Below are positions 45,323 through 53,294 of a stretch of 64,000 bases of DNA, piece after piece. The notes beneath the pieces are model-generated. The model was not told where the DNA came from, ran no database searches, and saw only the letters and a list, made by a program, of their open reading frames with translations. This DNA is from Bacteroidales bacterium. GTDB taxonomy: Bacteria > Bacteroidota > Bacteroidia > Bacteroidales > UBA932. Position numbers and translations under genes: made by a program. The DNA is taken from assembly GCA_017471085.1 (NCBI GenBank), contig JAFUWW010000010.1, positions 6,818 to 70,817 of the forward strand. Direction: 5' to 3'. Each line of letters begins with the position of its first letter. Positions within the stretch are counted from its first letter, which is position 1.

Positions 45323-45803
45323 GGACAATTTGATACAGCGTTATTTATCGGCCGACACCTCCTTTGAAGAGGAACGGGAACTCTCGGCGGCGGATCCGCA
45401 GATAGCCTTGCTGCAGGAGGCTCTGAAAGCGGACCCTCTCCCGGAACTGCCGGAGGCCGGTGAGGATTTTGACCGGCTCATCGGAGAGGCCCGGAAACGC
45501 AAGTTCCGCATCTGGGGGCTCTCCCTCGGCGGGGTGGCGGCGTCGGTCCTGCTGCTTGCCGGCATCTTCCTGCCCAGGCCGGCGAAGGTTCAGGAAAACC
45601 AGGAGGCAGACCCCATGGAACTGCTTTGGCAACTGGAGTTTATCTCCATGATGGACCCTGCCGATGCGACCAACTACGAGTTTAAACGCGTAGGCGACGG
45701 CTATATCATGACGGCCCGTTTCGAAGACGGCAACACGGCTTCTTTCCTGCTCACGCCCATGGACGGCGGAGAATCGTTCCATCTTGTTTCATTAGCTCAG
45801 TAA
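45315..45803 (+). CDS. Anti-sigma-like membrane protein
   Basis: 162 residues with one transmembrane helix at about 66-86 (IWGLSLGGVAASVLLLAGIFL), a cytosolic acidic N-terminal part and a periplasmic C-terminal domain (FISMMDPADATNYEFKRVGDGYIMTARF). The position directly after an ECF sigma gene with overlapping reading frames, plus this topology, argue for an anti-sigma factor. No zinc-binding HxxxCxxC motif is present. Confidence 0.65.
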   Translation: MDKDNLIQRYLSADTSFEEERELSAADPQIALLQEALKADPLPELPEAGEDFDRLIGEARKRKFRIWGLSLGGVAASVLLLAGIFLPRPAKVQENQEADPMELLWQLEFISMMDPADATNYEFKRVGDGYIMTARFEDGNTASFLLTPMDGGESFHLVSLAQ

Positions 45804-45813
45804 TCGGATTATT

Positions 45814-46443
45814 ATGAAAAAGTTAAGTGCTATTATCATTGCGCTCTTGCTGGCGGCGGCCCCGCTCTGGGCCCAAAAGACCCTTTATGTGATAGACAAC
45901 GAGACCGTTGAGCATTTTGACGGCTCCCAGCTGAAAGGGAAGATCATCCGGGAATACAAGATCACGACCACCGGCCGGGGCCGGAATGCCGTGACGGTGC
46001 ACTCCATTACGACGGGCGCACGCTTCTCTCTCCCCTCTTTCAACATATCCGAAGAGGAAATGGAAAGATTCAGGGAACGGCTAAAGAATTTTCAAGGAAA
46101 ACTGCAGGCCGACTCGCTGTTGGTTCATTTTGGGAAAGGAACGGCCGTGCACGTGCAGTCAAAGGATTATTTATACATCGTGGACGGGAAAGAGACGGAA
46201 GACGCTTCGGCCATGCCCCGTTCTGACAGGATCAAGAGCGTGGAAGTGCTGAAGGATGCCAAAACCCTTGAAGCGTATGGCAAACCAGTCATAAAAATAA
46301 CCACACGTGATTCACAGGCAGTTTTACAGGAAATCCTGAAGAAGGTACCGGACCTTACATTGGATGCCGACGGCAAGTTGATGATTAACGGAACACCGGT
46401 GAAGTCTATCATCATCAATGGATCAAGAATAAAACTCGAGTAA
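45814..46443 (+). CDS. Secreted protein with TonB-plug-like motifs
   Basis: 209 residues, signal MKKLSAIIIALLLAAAPLWAQ. The second half has two segments recalling plug domains of TonB-type receptors: YLYIVDGKE..DRIKSVEVLKDAKTLEAYGKPVIKITTRD, and ILKKVPDLTLDADGKLMINGTPVKSIIINGSRI, the latter also resembling the plug of the outer-membrane protein encoded next. No barrel follows, so it is a free plug-like protein, perhaps a signal partner between receptor and anti-sigma protein. The function is inferred from context only. Confidence 0.6.
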   Translation: MKKLSAIIIALLLAAAPLWAQKTLYVIDNETVEHFDGSQLKGKIIREYKITTTGRGRNAVTVHSITTGARFSLPSFNISEEEMERFRERLKNFQGKLQADSLLVHFGKGTAVHVQSKDYLYIVDGKETEDASAMPRSDRIKSVEVLKDAKTLEAYGKPVIKITTRDSQAVLQEILKKVPDLTLDADGKLMINGTPVKSIIINGSRIKLE

Positions 46444-46478
46444 CTCCTAAAAAAATTAGGAATTATACAATTAATGCT

Positions 46479-46486
46479 TATCTTTG
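46479..46486 (+). promoter_or_regulatory. Promoter -7 element TATCTTTG before the outer-membrane barrel gene
   Basis: Perfect match, 18 bases before ATG 46505; a small hairpin TCCTAA/TTAGGA (46445-46461) just after the preceding stop may be a weak terminator, so the barrel gene can be transcribed separately. Confidence 0.6.
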
Positions 46487-46504
46487 CAAAAAAACTGTAA
46501 GCGG

Positions 46505-49423
46505 ATGAAGAAAGCTTTGCTTATTGCGTTGCTGCTGCTGGGATGCTCATGGGCGGCACGGTCCCAGGTGGTCATTATCGGCGGGAGCAATTTTACGGGG
46601 CAGTTGAGTACGGTGAATGTGGAGGTGCTGGATTCCCTCACCCGGGAACCCATCCCCTTCGCTTCCGTGTACGTGATTCCCCGGCGGGATACCACCATCA
46701 CCAATTTCACCCTCACCGATACCGAAGGCAAGGCAAAACTGGACGAAGTCCCTTACGGAAATTATACCTTCTTCGTGGAGATGCTGGGCTATAAGACCGT
46801 CCGGAAGGTGCGGAACATCCATGACAGGCGGGTGGACATGGGCAAAGTGCTGCTGCAGGAAGACCCGCAGTACATTGAGGCGGCCACCGTCAGCGATGTG
46901 GGGAATCCCATCACCATCAAGAAAGACACCATTGAGTTTAACGCGGCCTCCTATCGCGTGGGCTCCAATGCCGTGCTCCGGGACCTGGTGAAACGCATGC
47001 CGGGCATCGAAATCACCAGCGAAGGTACCGTGAAGATGAACGGGCAGGCGATTGACAAAATTACCCTGGGCGGCCGGACATTCTTCTTTGACGACCAGGC
47101 CATGGCCCTGAACAACCTGCCCGCCCAGATGGTGGACAAGATCCGGATCATCGACCGGGATTCGGAGCAGAAAAGGGCCACCGGCATCGATGACGGCCAG
47201 CGGGAAAAGATCATGGACGTGGTGGTGAAAAAGGAGTATGAGAAGGGCTGGTTCGGCAATCTGGGCTTGAAAGCGGGTGCCACCCTGGCCGCCGGAAAAA
47301 CGGATGATCCGCTTCGGGACAACAGGGGCCTGCTGTACAACGGCAACGCGATGTTGTCCGGCTATACGGAGAAAGACCAGGTCACGGTCATTGCCAATGG
47401 CGGCAATGTGGTGGACGATGCGGGAAGTGTAGTGGTTGTGTATTCCTTGGAAGATGCCGGGCTGGATCTGTCCGACCTGTCCGCGTTGACAGCCGGGGCC
47501 GGGCTTACCTCCCAGGCACAAATAGGCGTGAATGCCAACACCTCCCGCATCCAGGATACGGAAACCACGGCGATGGTAAACTACAATTACCGGGACAACC
47601 TGGGCGGCAGCCGCACCTACCGGACCACTTTCCAGGATACGGGCAATCTGCTCGGGGAATCCACCGCCGACAGCCACAGTTTCGGTGGTACCTTCCGCAC
47701 CAGCCTGGAATTCAAGAAGGAAAAAGGAAAACTCTGGTTCAATATCACCCCGGGTTTCTCGTATTCCAACAACCAGGGATTCTCCGGCGGCACCTCCAGC
47801 ACGGCCGATGAGAGCGGCGCGGTGCTCAACCGTTCGGAGCGGTCGTCCCATTCGCTTTCCCATAACGCCCAGGGCAGTTTGAACTCCTCCTTCACGCTGC
47901 GTGAGATAGGCGGAAACCCGCGTCGTTCCCTTCGTCTGTCGCTGCAGGGTTCCTATGGCGGCGGCACCGGCAGCAGCGAGGAAAGTTCCAGTACGCTGTT
48001 CGGGGGTGCGCCGCTGTTGAAGGATATCGGCTACGCCACCCGTCAGGCATCGGCCAATGCCAGCGTGGGGCTGGTGTATGCCGAGCCGCTGGGAGAAAAG
48101 CTCATCCTGACGGTGAATCCTTCGTTCAACTACCGTTTCTCCGACAGCAACCGCGACGCCGACGACCGCATCACCCACCGGGACGACTATTATTCCTCCT
48201 TCTCCCGTGTCCGTTATCTCACCTACGGGCTCAATTCCTATATCCAGTACAATTATACGCAGGGAGCATCCCTGACGGCCGGTTTTACAGGGAATCTGCA
48301 GGAGCAGGTGACCCATTCCCGCAGTTACGGCAACCAGACCGATGCCGGCGAGGGAGAATGGCTGCTGAACCTGGGCCCCAGGATTTCCTGGAACTACTAT
48401 AAGAACAATACCAACGCGACAGTCTCCATCAACAGCAATACCGGCCGGCCTTCCCAGACGCTGATGCTGCCCACCCTGAACCTGGCCGATCCCACCCGGC
48501 TCAGCACCGGCAACATCTATCTGAAGCCTACCTTCAACATGACGCCCCTTGTCTCCTGGAACCGTTCCAACCCCGGAAAGATGTCTTCCCTGTTCCTGCA
48601 ACTGTTTGGTTCGTTTGTCCAGCGCACGACAACGTATGCCCGCTGGTACGACAAGGAGGGGGTGATGTCGTCGGTCCCCGTGAATGCGAAGACGCCTTCC
48701 ATGTCCATTTCCTTATCGACCGGATACACCTTCCCGCTGGACAGCAAGCGGGTCTGGACCCTGAGCCTGAACGGCAGCGGTTCCTATTCGCAGGGCGCCA
48801 GCTTCCGGGCAACGGGAGCCCCGGCATCCCTCTCCAGGGAGCATTTTGACTATTATGCTTTCATGGCCGATTTCTGGGGAGACAGCAACGGGGAGCGTTT
48901 CTACAGTGGGGCCAGCGGATTCCAGGAACAGATTACCCGCACAGTTTCCGCCCGCCTGGGCGGATATGTGAGGCTGAACCTGGAACGTTTCCACGGTTAT
49001 TTCAGGGTAAATACCTCTCCCAGTTATACCAGCGTTACCCAATATTCGGGAGAATCGCCGTTCACCGTAGACAGCCGCCTGAGCCTGGAGATGCATTACA
49101 ATACGGTCAGCGACTTTGAATTCAGTACAGACCTGTCCTACCGCTTCTATCATGGCTATGCCCCGGGCTACGGCGACCCGGAGTGGCAGTGGAACTTCTC
49201 CGTGAACAAGAGCATCGGGGCATTTGTGCTCAGCTTCTCGGTGCACGACATCCTGAACCAGACCAGGAACCTGCACCGGAGCACGACGGCCAACTATGTA
49301 GAAGACAGTTACGGCCTGGTGATGGGCCGATACGGACTCTTCGGGGTCAAATGGAATTTCGGCAAGATGAATTCGGCCCAGTCCCGCCGGGCCTCCAACG
49401 CCAGTTTCAATATGATGTTCTGA
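46505..49423 (+). CDS. Outer-membrane beta-barrel protein with CarboxypepD_reg-like and plug domains
   Basis: 972 residues, signal MKKALLIALLLLGCSWAARSQ. Residues 35-120 are a carboxypeptidase-regulatory-like sandwich (LDSLTREPIPFASVYVIPRRDT.., GYKTVRKVRNI). Residues 150-245 are a plug-like domain with the family's LRDLVKRMPGIEITSEGTVKMNGQAIDKITLGGRTFF. The rest is a large barrel (outer membrane protein beta-barrel family, PF14905-like). These proteins look like TonB-dependent receptors without a clear TonB box; substrates are unknown. It follows the sigma/anti-sigma/plug genes, as in trans-envelope signalling systems. Its last 17 bases overlap convergent dapF. Confidence 0.8.
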   Translation: MKKALLIALLLLGCSWAARSQVVIIGGSNFTGQLSTVNVEVLDSLTREPIPFASVYVIPRRDTTITNFTLTDTEGKAKLDEVPYGNYTFFVEMLGYKTVRKVRNIHDRRVDMGKVLLQEDPQYIEAATVSDVGNPITIKKDTIEFNAASYRVGSNAVLRDLVKRMPGIEITSEGTVKMNGQAIDKITLGGRTFFFDDQAMALNNLPAQMVDKIRIIDRDSEQKRATGIDDGQREKIMDVVVKKEYEKGWFGNLGLKAGATLAAGKTDDPLRDNRGLLYNGNAMLSGYTEKDQVTVIANGGNVVDDAGSVVVVYSLEDAGLDLSDLSALTAGAGLTSQAQIGVNANTSRIQDTETTAMVNYNYRDNLGGSRTYRTTFQDTGNLLGESTADSHSFGGTFRTSLEFKKEKGKLWFNITPGFSYSNNQGFSGGTSSTADESGAVLNRSERSSHSLSHNAQGSLNSSFTLREIGGNPRRSLRLSLQGSYGGGTGSSEESSSTLFGGAPLLKDIGYATRQASANASVGLVYAEPLGEKLILTVNPSFNYRFSDSNRDADDRITHRDDYYSSFSRVRYLTYGLNSYIQYNYTQGASLTAGFTGNLQEQVTHSRSYGNQTDAGEGEWLLNLGPRISWNYYKNNTNATVSINSNTGRPSQTLMLPTLNLADPTRLSTGNIYLKPTFNMTPLVSWNRSNPGKMSSLFLQLFGSFVQRTTTYARWYDKEGVMSSVPVNAKTPSMSISLSTGYTFPLDSKRVWTLSLNGSGSYSQGASFRATGAPASLSREHFDYYAFMADFWGDSNGERFYSGASGFQEQITRTVSARLGGYVRLNLERFHGYFRVNTSPSYTSVTQYSGESPFTVDSRLSLEMHYNTVSDFEFSTDLSYRFYHGYAPGYGDPEWQWNFSVNKSIGAFVLSFSVHDILNQTRNLHRSTTANYVEDSYGLVMGRYGLFGVKWNFGKMNSAQSRRASNASFNMMF

Positions 49424-50312
49424 CGCACTCGGCCGGACCGGTGAGGTAAACCTCCGTGAAGCTGTTCTCGCCGGGCAGGAAGTCTACGGACAGCCAGTCG
49501 CCCCGACGGCATTGCAAACGATATCTTATCGTTTGCAATGCCACAGTATCTTCGACAGACTGGGGGCCTAATCCCCCAGACCCCCTGTGTCGCTCCGCTC
49601 CGAGGGGGCTCGTTTGTGATGCGGGAATACCTTTGCAGTAGGCTGCGATAGCGCTGGCCGTGAGGCCGGTGCCGCAGGCGAGGGTTTCCCCTTCCACGCC
49701 TTTCTCGAAAGTCCGTACTTTCAGGCCTTCCGGGGTGGGCTGCACAAAATTCACATTGGTGCCTTCCGGGGCGAATTCCTTGTCCCAGCGCAGAACAGGG
49801 CCCTCTTTCTCGATGTCGATGCCGTCGACATCGGCCACGAACCGTACCAGGTGCCGCGTGCCGGTGTTCAGGAAATACCCGCCTTTAGCCGCTGCAATTC
49901 CCTGGACGTCGATCATTTTCAGCCGCACAATCCATTGGGATTCTCCGGCTGAAGTTTCCCTCCCGGAAACATTTGCCGGAGGTCTGGAGAGGATGGTGGC
50001 GGTGTGCAGGCCGTCCGGGGCACGGAAGAGGCAGGCGCCGGAGGCGGGCACCAGGCCCAGCATGTCGGCAAAAGCCACGATGCAGCGGCCGCCGTTGCCG
50101 CACATCATTCCGCCGGAGCCGTCCGGGTTGTAGAATTCCATACAGAAATCGGTCTCGGGGTCTGTTCCAAGGATCATGAGTCCGTCGGTCTTGTACTGCT
50201 TGCACAGCGCGCCAATCCGCTCTGGCTGCCTGTAGGCGGAGACATCGGCCTCCCGGCCGTCCAGGACCACGAAATCGTTCCCGGCCCCGGAAAATTTGTA
50301 AATCTTTTCCAT
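49407..50312 (-). CDS. dapF: Diaminopimelate epimerase DapF with in-frame palindromic insertion
   Basis: 301 residues; relatives have about 260-275. FSGAGNDFVVLDG, the first catalytic Cys in CGNGGRCIVAF, GTNVNFV, and the second catalytic Cys in ETLACGTGLTASAIAAY are all present. DapF interconverts LL- and meso-diaminopimelate for lysine and peptidoglycan. After IAAYCKG about 37 residues (rich in Ser, Gly, Gln, Arg) precede YRLQCRRGDWLSVDF; they come from a palindrome-rich insertion (about 49510-49620). The insertion lies after the catalytic site in a loop. ATG 50312 is chosen; an upstream in-frame extension would cross the promoter. Confidence 0.92.
   Translation of the reverse strand: MEKIYKFSGAGNDFVVLDGREADVSAYRQPERIGALCKQYKTDGLMILGTDPETDFCMEFYNPDGSGGMMCGNGGRCIVAFADMLGLVPASGACLFRAPDGLHTATILSRPPANVSGRETSAGESQWIVRLKMIDVQGIAAAKGGYFLNTGTRHLVRFVADVDGIDIEKEGPVLRWDKEFAPEGTNVNFVQPTPEGLKVRTFEKGVEGETLACGTGLTASAIAAYCKGIPASQTSPLGAERHRGSGGLGPQSVEDTVALQTIRYRLQCRRGDWLSVDFLPGENSFTEVYLTGPAECVRTSY
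49510..49608. repeat. Palindrome-rich insertion inside dapF
   Basis: Three palindromes in a row: perfect 14-base arms at 49510-49523 and 49527-49540 (CATTGCAAACGATA and its complement); CTGGGGG (49560-49566) with CCCCCAG (49573-49579); CCCCCT (49581-49586) with AGGGGG (49603-49608). Similar but imperfect sequences CGTTTGCAATGCC and CGTTTGTGATGCG lie at the two sides. Confidence 0.75.
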
Positions 50313-50319
50313 CCGGCTG

Positions 50320-50327
50320 CAAAAATA
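50320..50327 (-). promoter_or_regulatory. dapF promoter -7 element TATTTTTG
   Basis: TAnnTTTG match on the minus strand, seven bases before ATG 50312. A hairpin TTCCCGG/CCGGGAA (50342-50367) lies just upstream. Confidence 0.55.
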
Positions 50328-50420
50328 GCAAAAAATCCCCATTCCCGGATACCGCATGTCCCGGGAAGTTTAATAATAAACGGAACCTGCTGAGATGGTG
50401 GATATTACGAATAGATTGAT

Positions 50421-50487
50421 TATCTTTGCGAAAACGCTTGCGACATGAGGTGGAACTGGACGAAAAAAGGGACATTCCTCAGTCCCT
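50421..50487 (+). ncRNA. Possible short transcript between dapF and the DUF4252 operon
   Basis: TATCTTTG at 50421-50428 is a perfect -7 element on the plus strand, yet only a doubtful 70-codon ORF (from 50445, antisense to the DUF4252 gene) follows. A GGGAC/GTCCC hairpin followed by TCTTT ends about 60 bases downstream. This could be a small RNA or a dead promoter. Weak support: no TTG at the right distance. Confidence 0.25.
50463..50487 (-). terminator. Terminator of the DUF4252-sigma operon
   Basis: On the minus strand AGGGAC and GTCCCT form a 6-bp stem (plus-strand arms 50482-50487 and 50468-50473) with an 8-base loop, followed by a run of T (50463-50468), 28 bases beyond the operon's last stop. 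Confidence 0.7.
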
Positions 50488-50515
50488 CTTTGAGATTCCT
50501 GAATAGCTGCAAGGT

Positions 50516-51001
50516 CTATTCGGCGGCTGCCTGGGCCATGATTTCTTCCAGTTGGGCGCGGTCCATGGTGCCGTCGATGGAGATGAAGGCGGTTTCGCCC
50601 TGTTCCTGGGCCAGCAGCACCAGGGATGTGACGGTTTTTTCGTCCCCCACGGTATAGATGCGGGCTACCTCACCATTGTCCTTGGCCTCCATCAGCAGTT
50701 CGTATTTCCCTTTGTCGATGTACTTGCGCACGTCGGCATAAAGGTCTGCGCCGATTTTCGGGTCCGTGGCATTGAGCACGTAGAAGCCGGTCATGGATTT
50801 GATGATGGGGGCGAAGTTGATGCTTTCGTCCTGGAATTCCACATCCGGAATCTTGCCGATCATGCGGAACATGGCGGGGGAGATGTACACGGCTTCCATG
50901 CCGGGAAGGTCGGAGTACTTGTTGTAGAGGTCGCGCCCGTTCTGGGCAAAGGCTGTCACGCAGAGGGTGACAAGGATTAATATGGTAAATAACTTTTTCA
51001 T
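50516..51001 (-). CDS. DUF4252 protein A
   Basis: 161 residues, signal MKKLFTILILVTLCVTAFAQ. NKYSDLPGMEAVYISPAMFRMI is the usual start of DUF4252, and the rest fits: LYADVRKYIDKGKYELLMEAKDNGEVARIYTVGDEKTVTSLVLLAQEQGETAFISIDGTMD. DUF4252 proteins are secreted or periplasmic, of unknown role, and often encoded with ECF sigma genes in Bacteroidales. It overlaps the preceding gene by four bases and is the last gene of the operon. Confidence 0.85.
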   Translation of the reverse strand: MKKLFTILILVTLCVTAFAQNGRDLYNKYSDLPGMEAVYISPAMFRMIGKIPDVEFQDESINFAPIIKSMTGFYVLNATDPKIGADLYADVRKYIDKGKYELLMEAKDNGEVARIYTVGDEKTVTSLVLLAQEQGETAFISIDGTMDRAQLEEIMAQAAAE

Positions 51002-51339
51002 TTCCAATAATTTAATTTGTCGATAGCGAATTGGGCTTCCGTAAGGTAATCGGCCCCTTTTGAGATGGTTCCGGACATTTTCCCCAGGGCTTTCTCCACG
51101 GCGGCATAGGCCTCGTAGGGGTCGGAGAAAGTATCGCGCGGCTGCCGGACGCCCAGATATCCGGAAACCCCCACTCCGATGAGGAGGGCTGCAGCGGCGG
51201 CTATCGGCCAAACGCTGGCCGGACGGTCCGGCGCAGGAAGGCGGACTTCCAGGTCCTCCGGAACGGAGATGCTTTCATCGGCGCCGATCCGTTCCAGGTC
51301 ATCGGCACTGAGCCGGGTTATTTCATCGAGAGGTTTCAT
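50998..51339 (-). CDS. Small anti-sigma-like membrane protein
   Basis: 113 residues with one membrane helix at about 43-63 (VWPIAAAAALLIGVGVSGYLG), an acidic cytosolic part and a short periplasmic end (SDPYEAYAAVEKALGKMSGTISKGADYL). It is encoded between an ECF sigma gene (17-base overlap) and a DUF4252 gene (4-base overlap), which suggests an anti-sigma role. No recognised domain. Confidence 0.65.
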   Translation of the reverse strand: MKPLDEITRLSADDLERIGADESISVPEDLEVRLPAPDRPASVWPIAAAAALLIGVGVSGYLGVRQPRDTFSDPYEAYAAVEKALGKMSGTISKGADYLTEAQFAIDKLNYWK

Positions 51340-51808
51340 ACCATTCTTTCAGTTTTTTCCGCGCCAGGCTCACCTGGACCCGGATGTTGAGGCCGCTGAG
51401 GCCTGTCACTTGCTGGATCTGCTCGTAGGAGAGTCCGTGTAAGAGTCGGAGCGTGAGGAGTTTCCGCTGTCCGGGAGGGAGTTTTCCGATGGCTTCGTAC
51501 AGCCCTTTCACGCTCTCTTTCAGGATCAGGTCGTCGTCCGGCGGCGCCTTTCCGGGGGAACTGTCGTCCAGGGGTTCCGCGTACTGCCTTCGCCGGATGC
51601 GGTCGATGCAGAGGTTCCTCAGGAGCATCGCCCCGTAGGCCGATGGCTGCCGGATCAGGTCCAGGTGGTCCCGCAGGTTCCATAATTTGAGGTAGAGGTC
51701 CTGCACGGCATCCTTTGCATCGTCCCGGTCTTCCAGCAGGAAGAAGGCGATACGGTAAAAGCGTTCCTGCAGGGGGATCCACTCGGTATGGAACTGCTGC
51801 GCGGTCAT
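51323..51808 (-). CDS. ECF-type RNA polymerase sigma factor 2
   Basis: 161 residues. Region 2: FYRIAFFLLEDRDDAKDAVQDLYLKLWN...MLLRNLCIDRIRRR. Region 4: LPPGQRKLLTLRLLHGLSYEQIQQVTGLSGLNIRVQVSLARKKLKEW. It lies between two DUF4252 genes in a four-gene operon with overlapping frames. The ORF extends upstream in the same frame, but ATG 51808 overlaps the stop of the first DUF4252 gene by four bases and is the natural start. Confidence 0.87.
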   Translation of the reverse strand: MTAQQFHTEWIPLQERFYRIAFFLLEDRDDAKDAVQDLYLKLWNLRDHLDLIRQPSAYGAMLLRNLCIDRIRRRQYAEPLDDSSPGKAPPDDDLILKESVKGLYEAIGKLPPGQRKLLTLRLLHGLSYEQIQQVTGLSGLNIRVQVSLARKKLKEWYETSR

Positions 51809-52293
51809 TCGGCCATCTCCATGAGTTTCCCGAGATGCTCCAGGTCGATGCTGCCGCGGGTGCAGATGAGCGCTCCGTCGCCGCTGTAGAGGATGCAGTC
51901 GCGGATGGTGCCTCCCTTGTCGACCCCGTAGATGCGAAGGTTCTCGCCGTTGTCCTTGGCCTCCAGGATCAGCTCCATGCCCTGGAGTATTTTCTCCAGT
52001 TCGCGGCAAAACCGTTCTTTGACGCCCGCGGCGGTATTCTCGAAGTCCACGATCGTGATTTTGCGGATTCCGCTGAAGGCGGAGAGCGCGGCCCGGTCTT
52101 CCTCGTCCAGGTCACCGCCGGAGACGGCGGCTATTTTGATCAGGCTCAGGCCGACGCGGCCGAGTGTGACAACTTCGAAGCCTTCGGCGTTCTTGTACTT
52201 GTTCGCCAAAGATTCCACTTTGGCGGGTTTCCCGGCCCAGGCGCACCCCAGTGTGCCAAGGACCATGATGAGTGTGATTAATGCTTTTTTCAT
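51805..52293 (-). CDS. DUF4252 protein B
   Basis: 162 residues, signal MKKALITLIMVLGTLGCAWA. Same plan as DUF4252 protein A: NKYKNAEGFEVVTLGRVGLSLIK, IRKITIVDFENT, ELILEAKDNGENLRIYGVDKGGTIRDCILYSGDGALICTRGSID. It is the first gene of the operon, with its promoter divergent from dapA. The two DUF4252 proteins bracket the sigma factor, so they are likely parts or targets of the same signalling unit. Confidence 0.82.
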   Translation of the reverse strand: MKKALITLIMVLGTLGCAWAGKPAKVESLANKYKNAEGFEVVTLGRVGLSLIKIAAVSGGDLDEEDRAALSAFSGIRKITIVDFENTAAGVKERFCRELEKILQGMELILEAKDNGENLRIYGVDKGGTIRDCILYSGDGALICTRGSIDLEHLGKLMEMAE

Positions 52294-52356
52294 CGTTTCA
52301 ACTGACCGGTCGCATCCATAAGACGCACCTTCCGGGAAAATGTTAAAGCCTGTTGG

Positions 52357-52364
52357 CAAAAATA
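52357..52364 (-). promoter_or_regulatory. Promoter -7 element TATTTTTG of the DUF4252-sigma operon
   Basis: TAnnTTTG match on the minus strand, 63 bases before ATG 52293; it is back to back with the dapA promoter. Confidence 0.55.
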
Positions 52365-52379
52365 GTGAAAAATGTTTCA

Positions 52380-52387
52380 TATCTTTG
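52380..52387 (+). promoter_or_regulatory. dapA promoter -7 element TATCTTTG
   Basis: Perfect match, 28 bases before ATG 52416; TTG at 52353-52355 is 24 bases upstream. Confidence 0.6.
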
Positions 52388-52415
52388 CATAAGTGTATTT
52401 AAGTTGGTTCCCGAT

Positions 52416-53294
52416 ATGGACACAAATGTATTCAAAGGCTGCGGCACAGCCATGTTCACTCCTTTCAAGGAAGGCGGCATAGATGTGGAGGCGCTCGCCG
52501 CGACTGCGCGCCGTCAGGTGGCTGCCGGTATCGATTTCCTGGTCCCCCTGGGCACCACCGGGGAAACCCCCACCCTTTCGGATGAGGAGAAACTCCTGGT
52601 CTACAGGACCGTGCGCTCCAATGCCGGCGGCCTTCCGGTAGTGGTGGGCGTAGGCTCCAACAGCGTGGCAGGCACCCTTGCCAACATGAAACTGCTGGAA
52701 GAGGCCGATGCCTTCCTGGTGGTGGTTCCGTTCTACAACAAGCCCCCGCAGCGGGGTATCTATACCTATTTCAAGACCATTGCCGGGGCTACCGCCAAAC
52801 CGGTGATCCTGTACAATGTACCCGGACGCACCGGTTCCAACTGCGAGGCGGAAACCACCCTGGCGCTGGCCCAGGATGTTCCCAATATCGTGGCCGTGAA
52901 GGAAGCCTCCGGCAAGCTGGAGCAGATCCGCACCATCCTGGCCAGACGTCCGGCGGGCTTCAGCGTGCTCTCCGGCAACGATGACGACACCCTCACCCTC
53001 ATGAAAGACGGGGCCGACGGCGTGGTGTCGGTGGCGTCCAACGTTTGCCCGCAGGAGATGGCCTCCTTCGTGCATGCCGCCTCTGATGGAAACTGGACGG
53101 AAGCATCGGCCCTGGATGAACGGCTGCACCCGCTGTTCGAAGCCCTTTTCGTGGAGCCGAATCCCATTCCCGGGAAGGCGGCCATGGCGCAGCTGGGCCT
53201 GATGGATAACACCCTCCGGCTGCCGCTGGTGCCCGCCCTGGACACGACAGAAACCCTCATGCAAAACGTTCTGGACGAATTATGGAAGAAATAA
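52416..53294 (+). CDS. dapA: 4-hydroxy-tetrahydrodipicolinate synthase
   Basis: 292 residues. GCGTAMFTPF, PLGTTGETPTL (substrate-binding Thr-Thr), YNVPGRTGSN with the catalytic Tyr, and AVKEASG with the Schiff-base Lys mark DapA; it condenses pyruvate with aspartate semialdehyde. ATG 52416 is preferred to an upstream start that would overlie the promoter. dapD overlaps its end by 13 bases, and asd, an M20 gene, dapB and thrA follow in the same direction. Confidence 0.95.
   Translation: MDTNVFKGCGTAMFTPFKEGGIDVEALAATARRQVAAGIDFLVPLGTTGETPTLSDEEKLLVYRTVRSNAGGLPVVVGVGSNSVAGTLANMKLLEEADAFLVVVPFYNKPPQRGIYTYFKTIAGATAKPVILYNVPGRTGSNCEAETTLALAQDVPNIVAVKEASGKLEQIRTILARRPAGFSVLSGNDDDTLTLMKDGADGVVSVASNVCPQEMASFVHAASDGNWTEASALDERLHPLFEALFVEPNPIPGKAAMAQLGLMDNTLRLPLVPALDTTETLMQNVLDELWKK

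Noticed and set aside
50342..50367. TTCCCGG/CCGGGAA hairpin upstream of dapF as a further member of the GTCAT/ATC family
   Set aside because: It lacks the GTCAT and ATC ends; kept only as a short inverted repeat.
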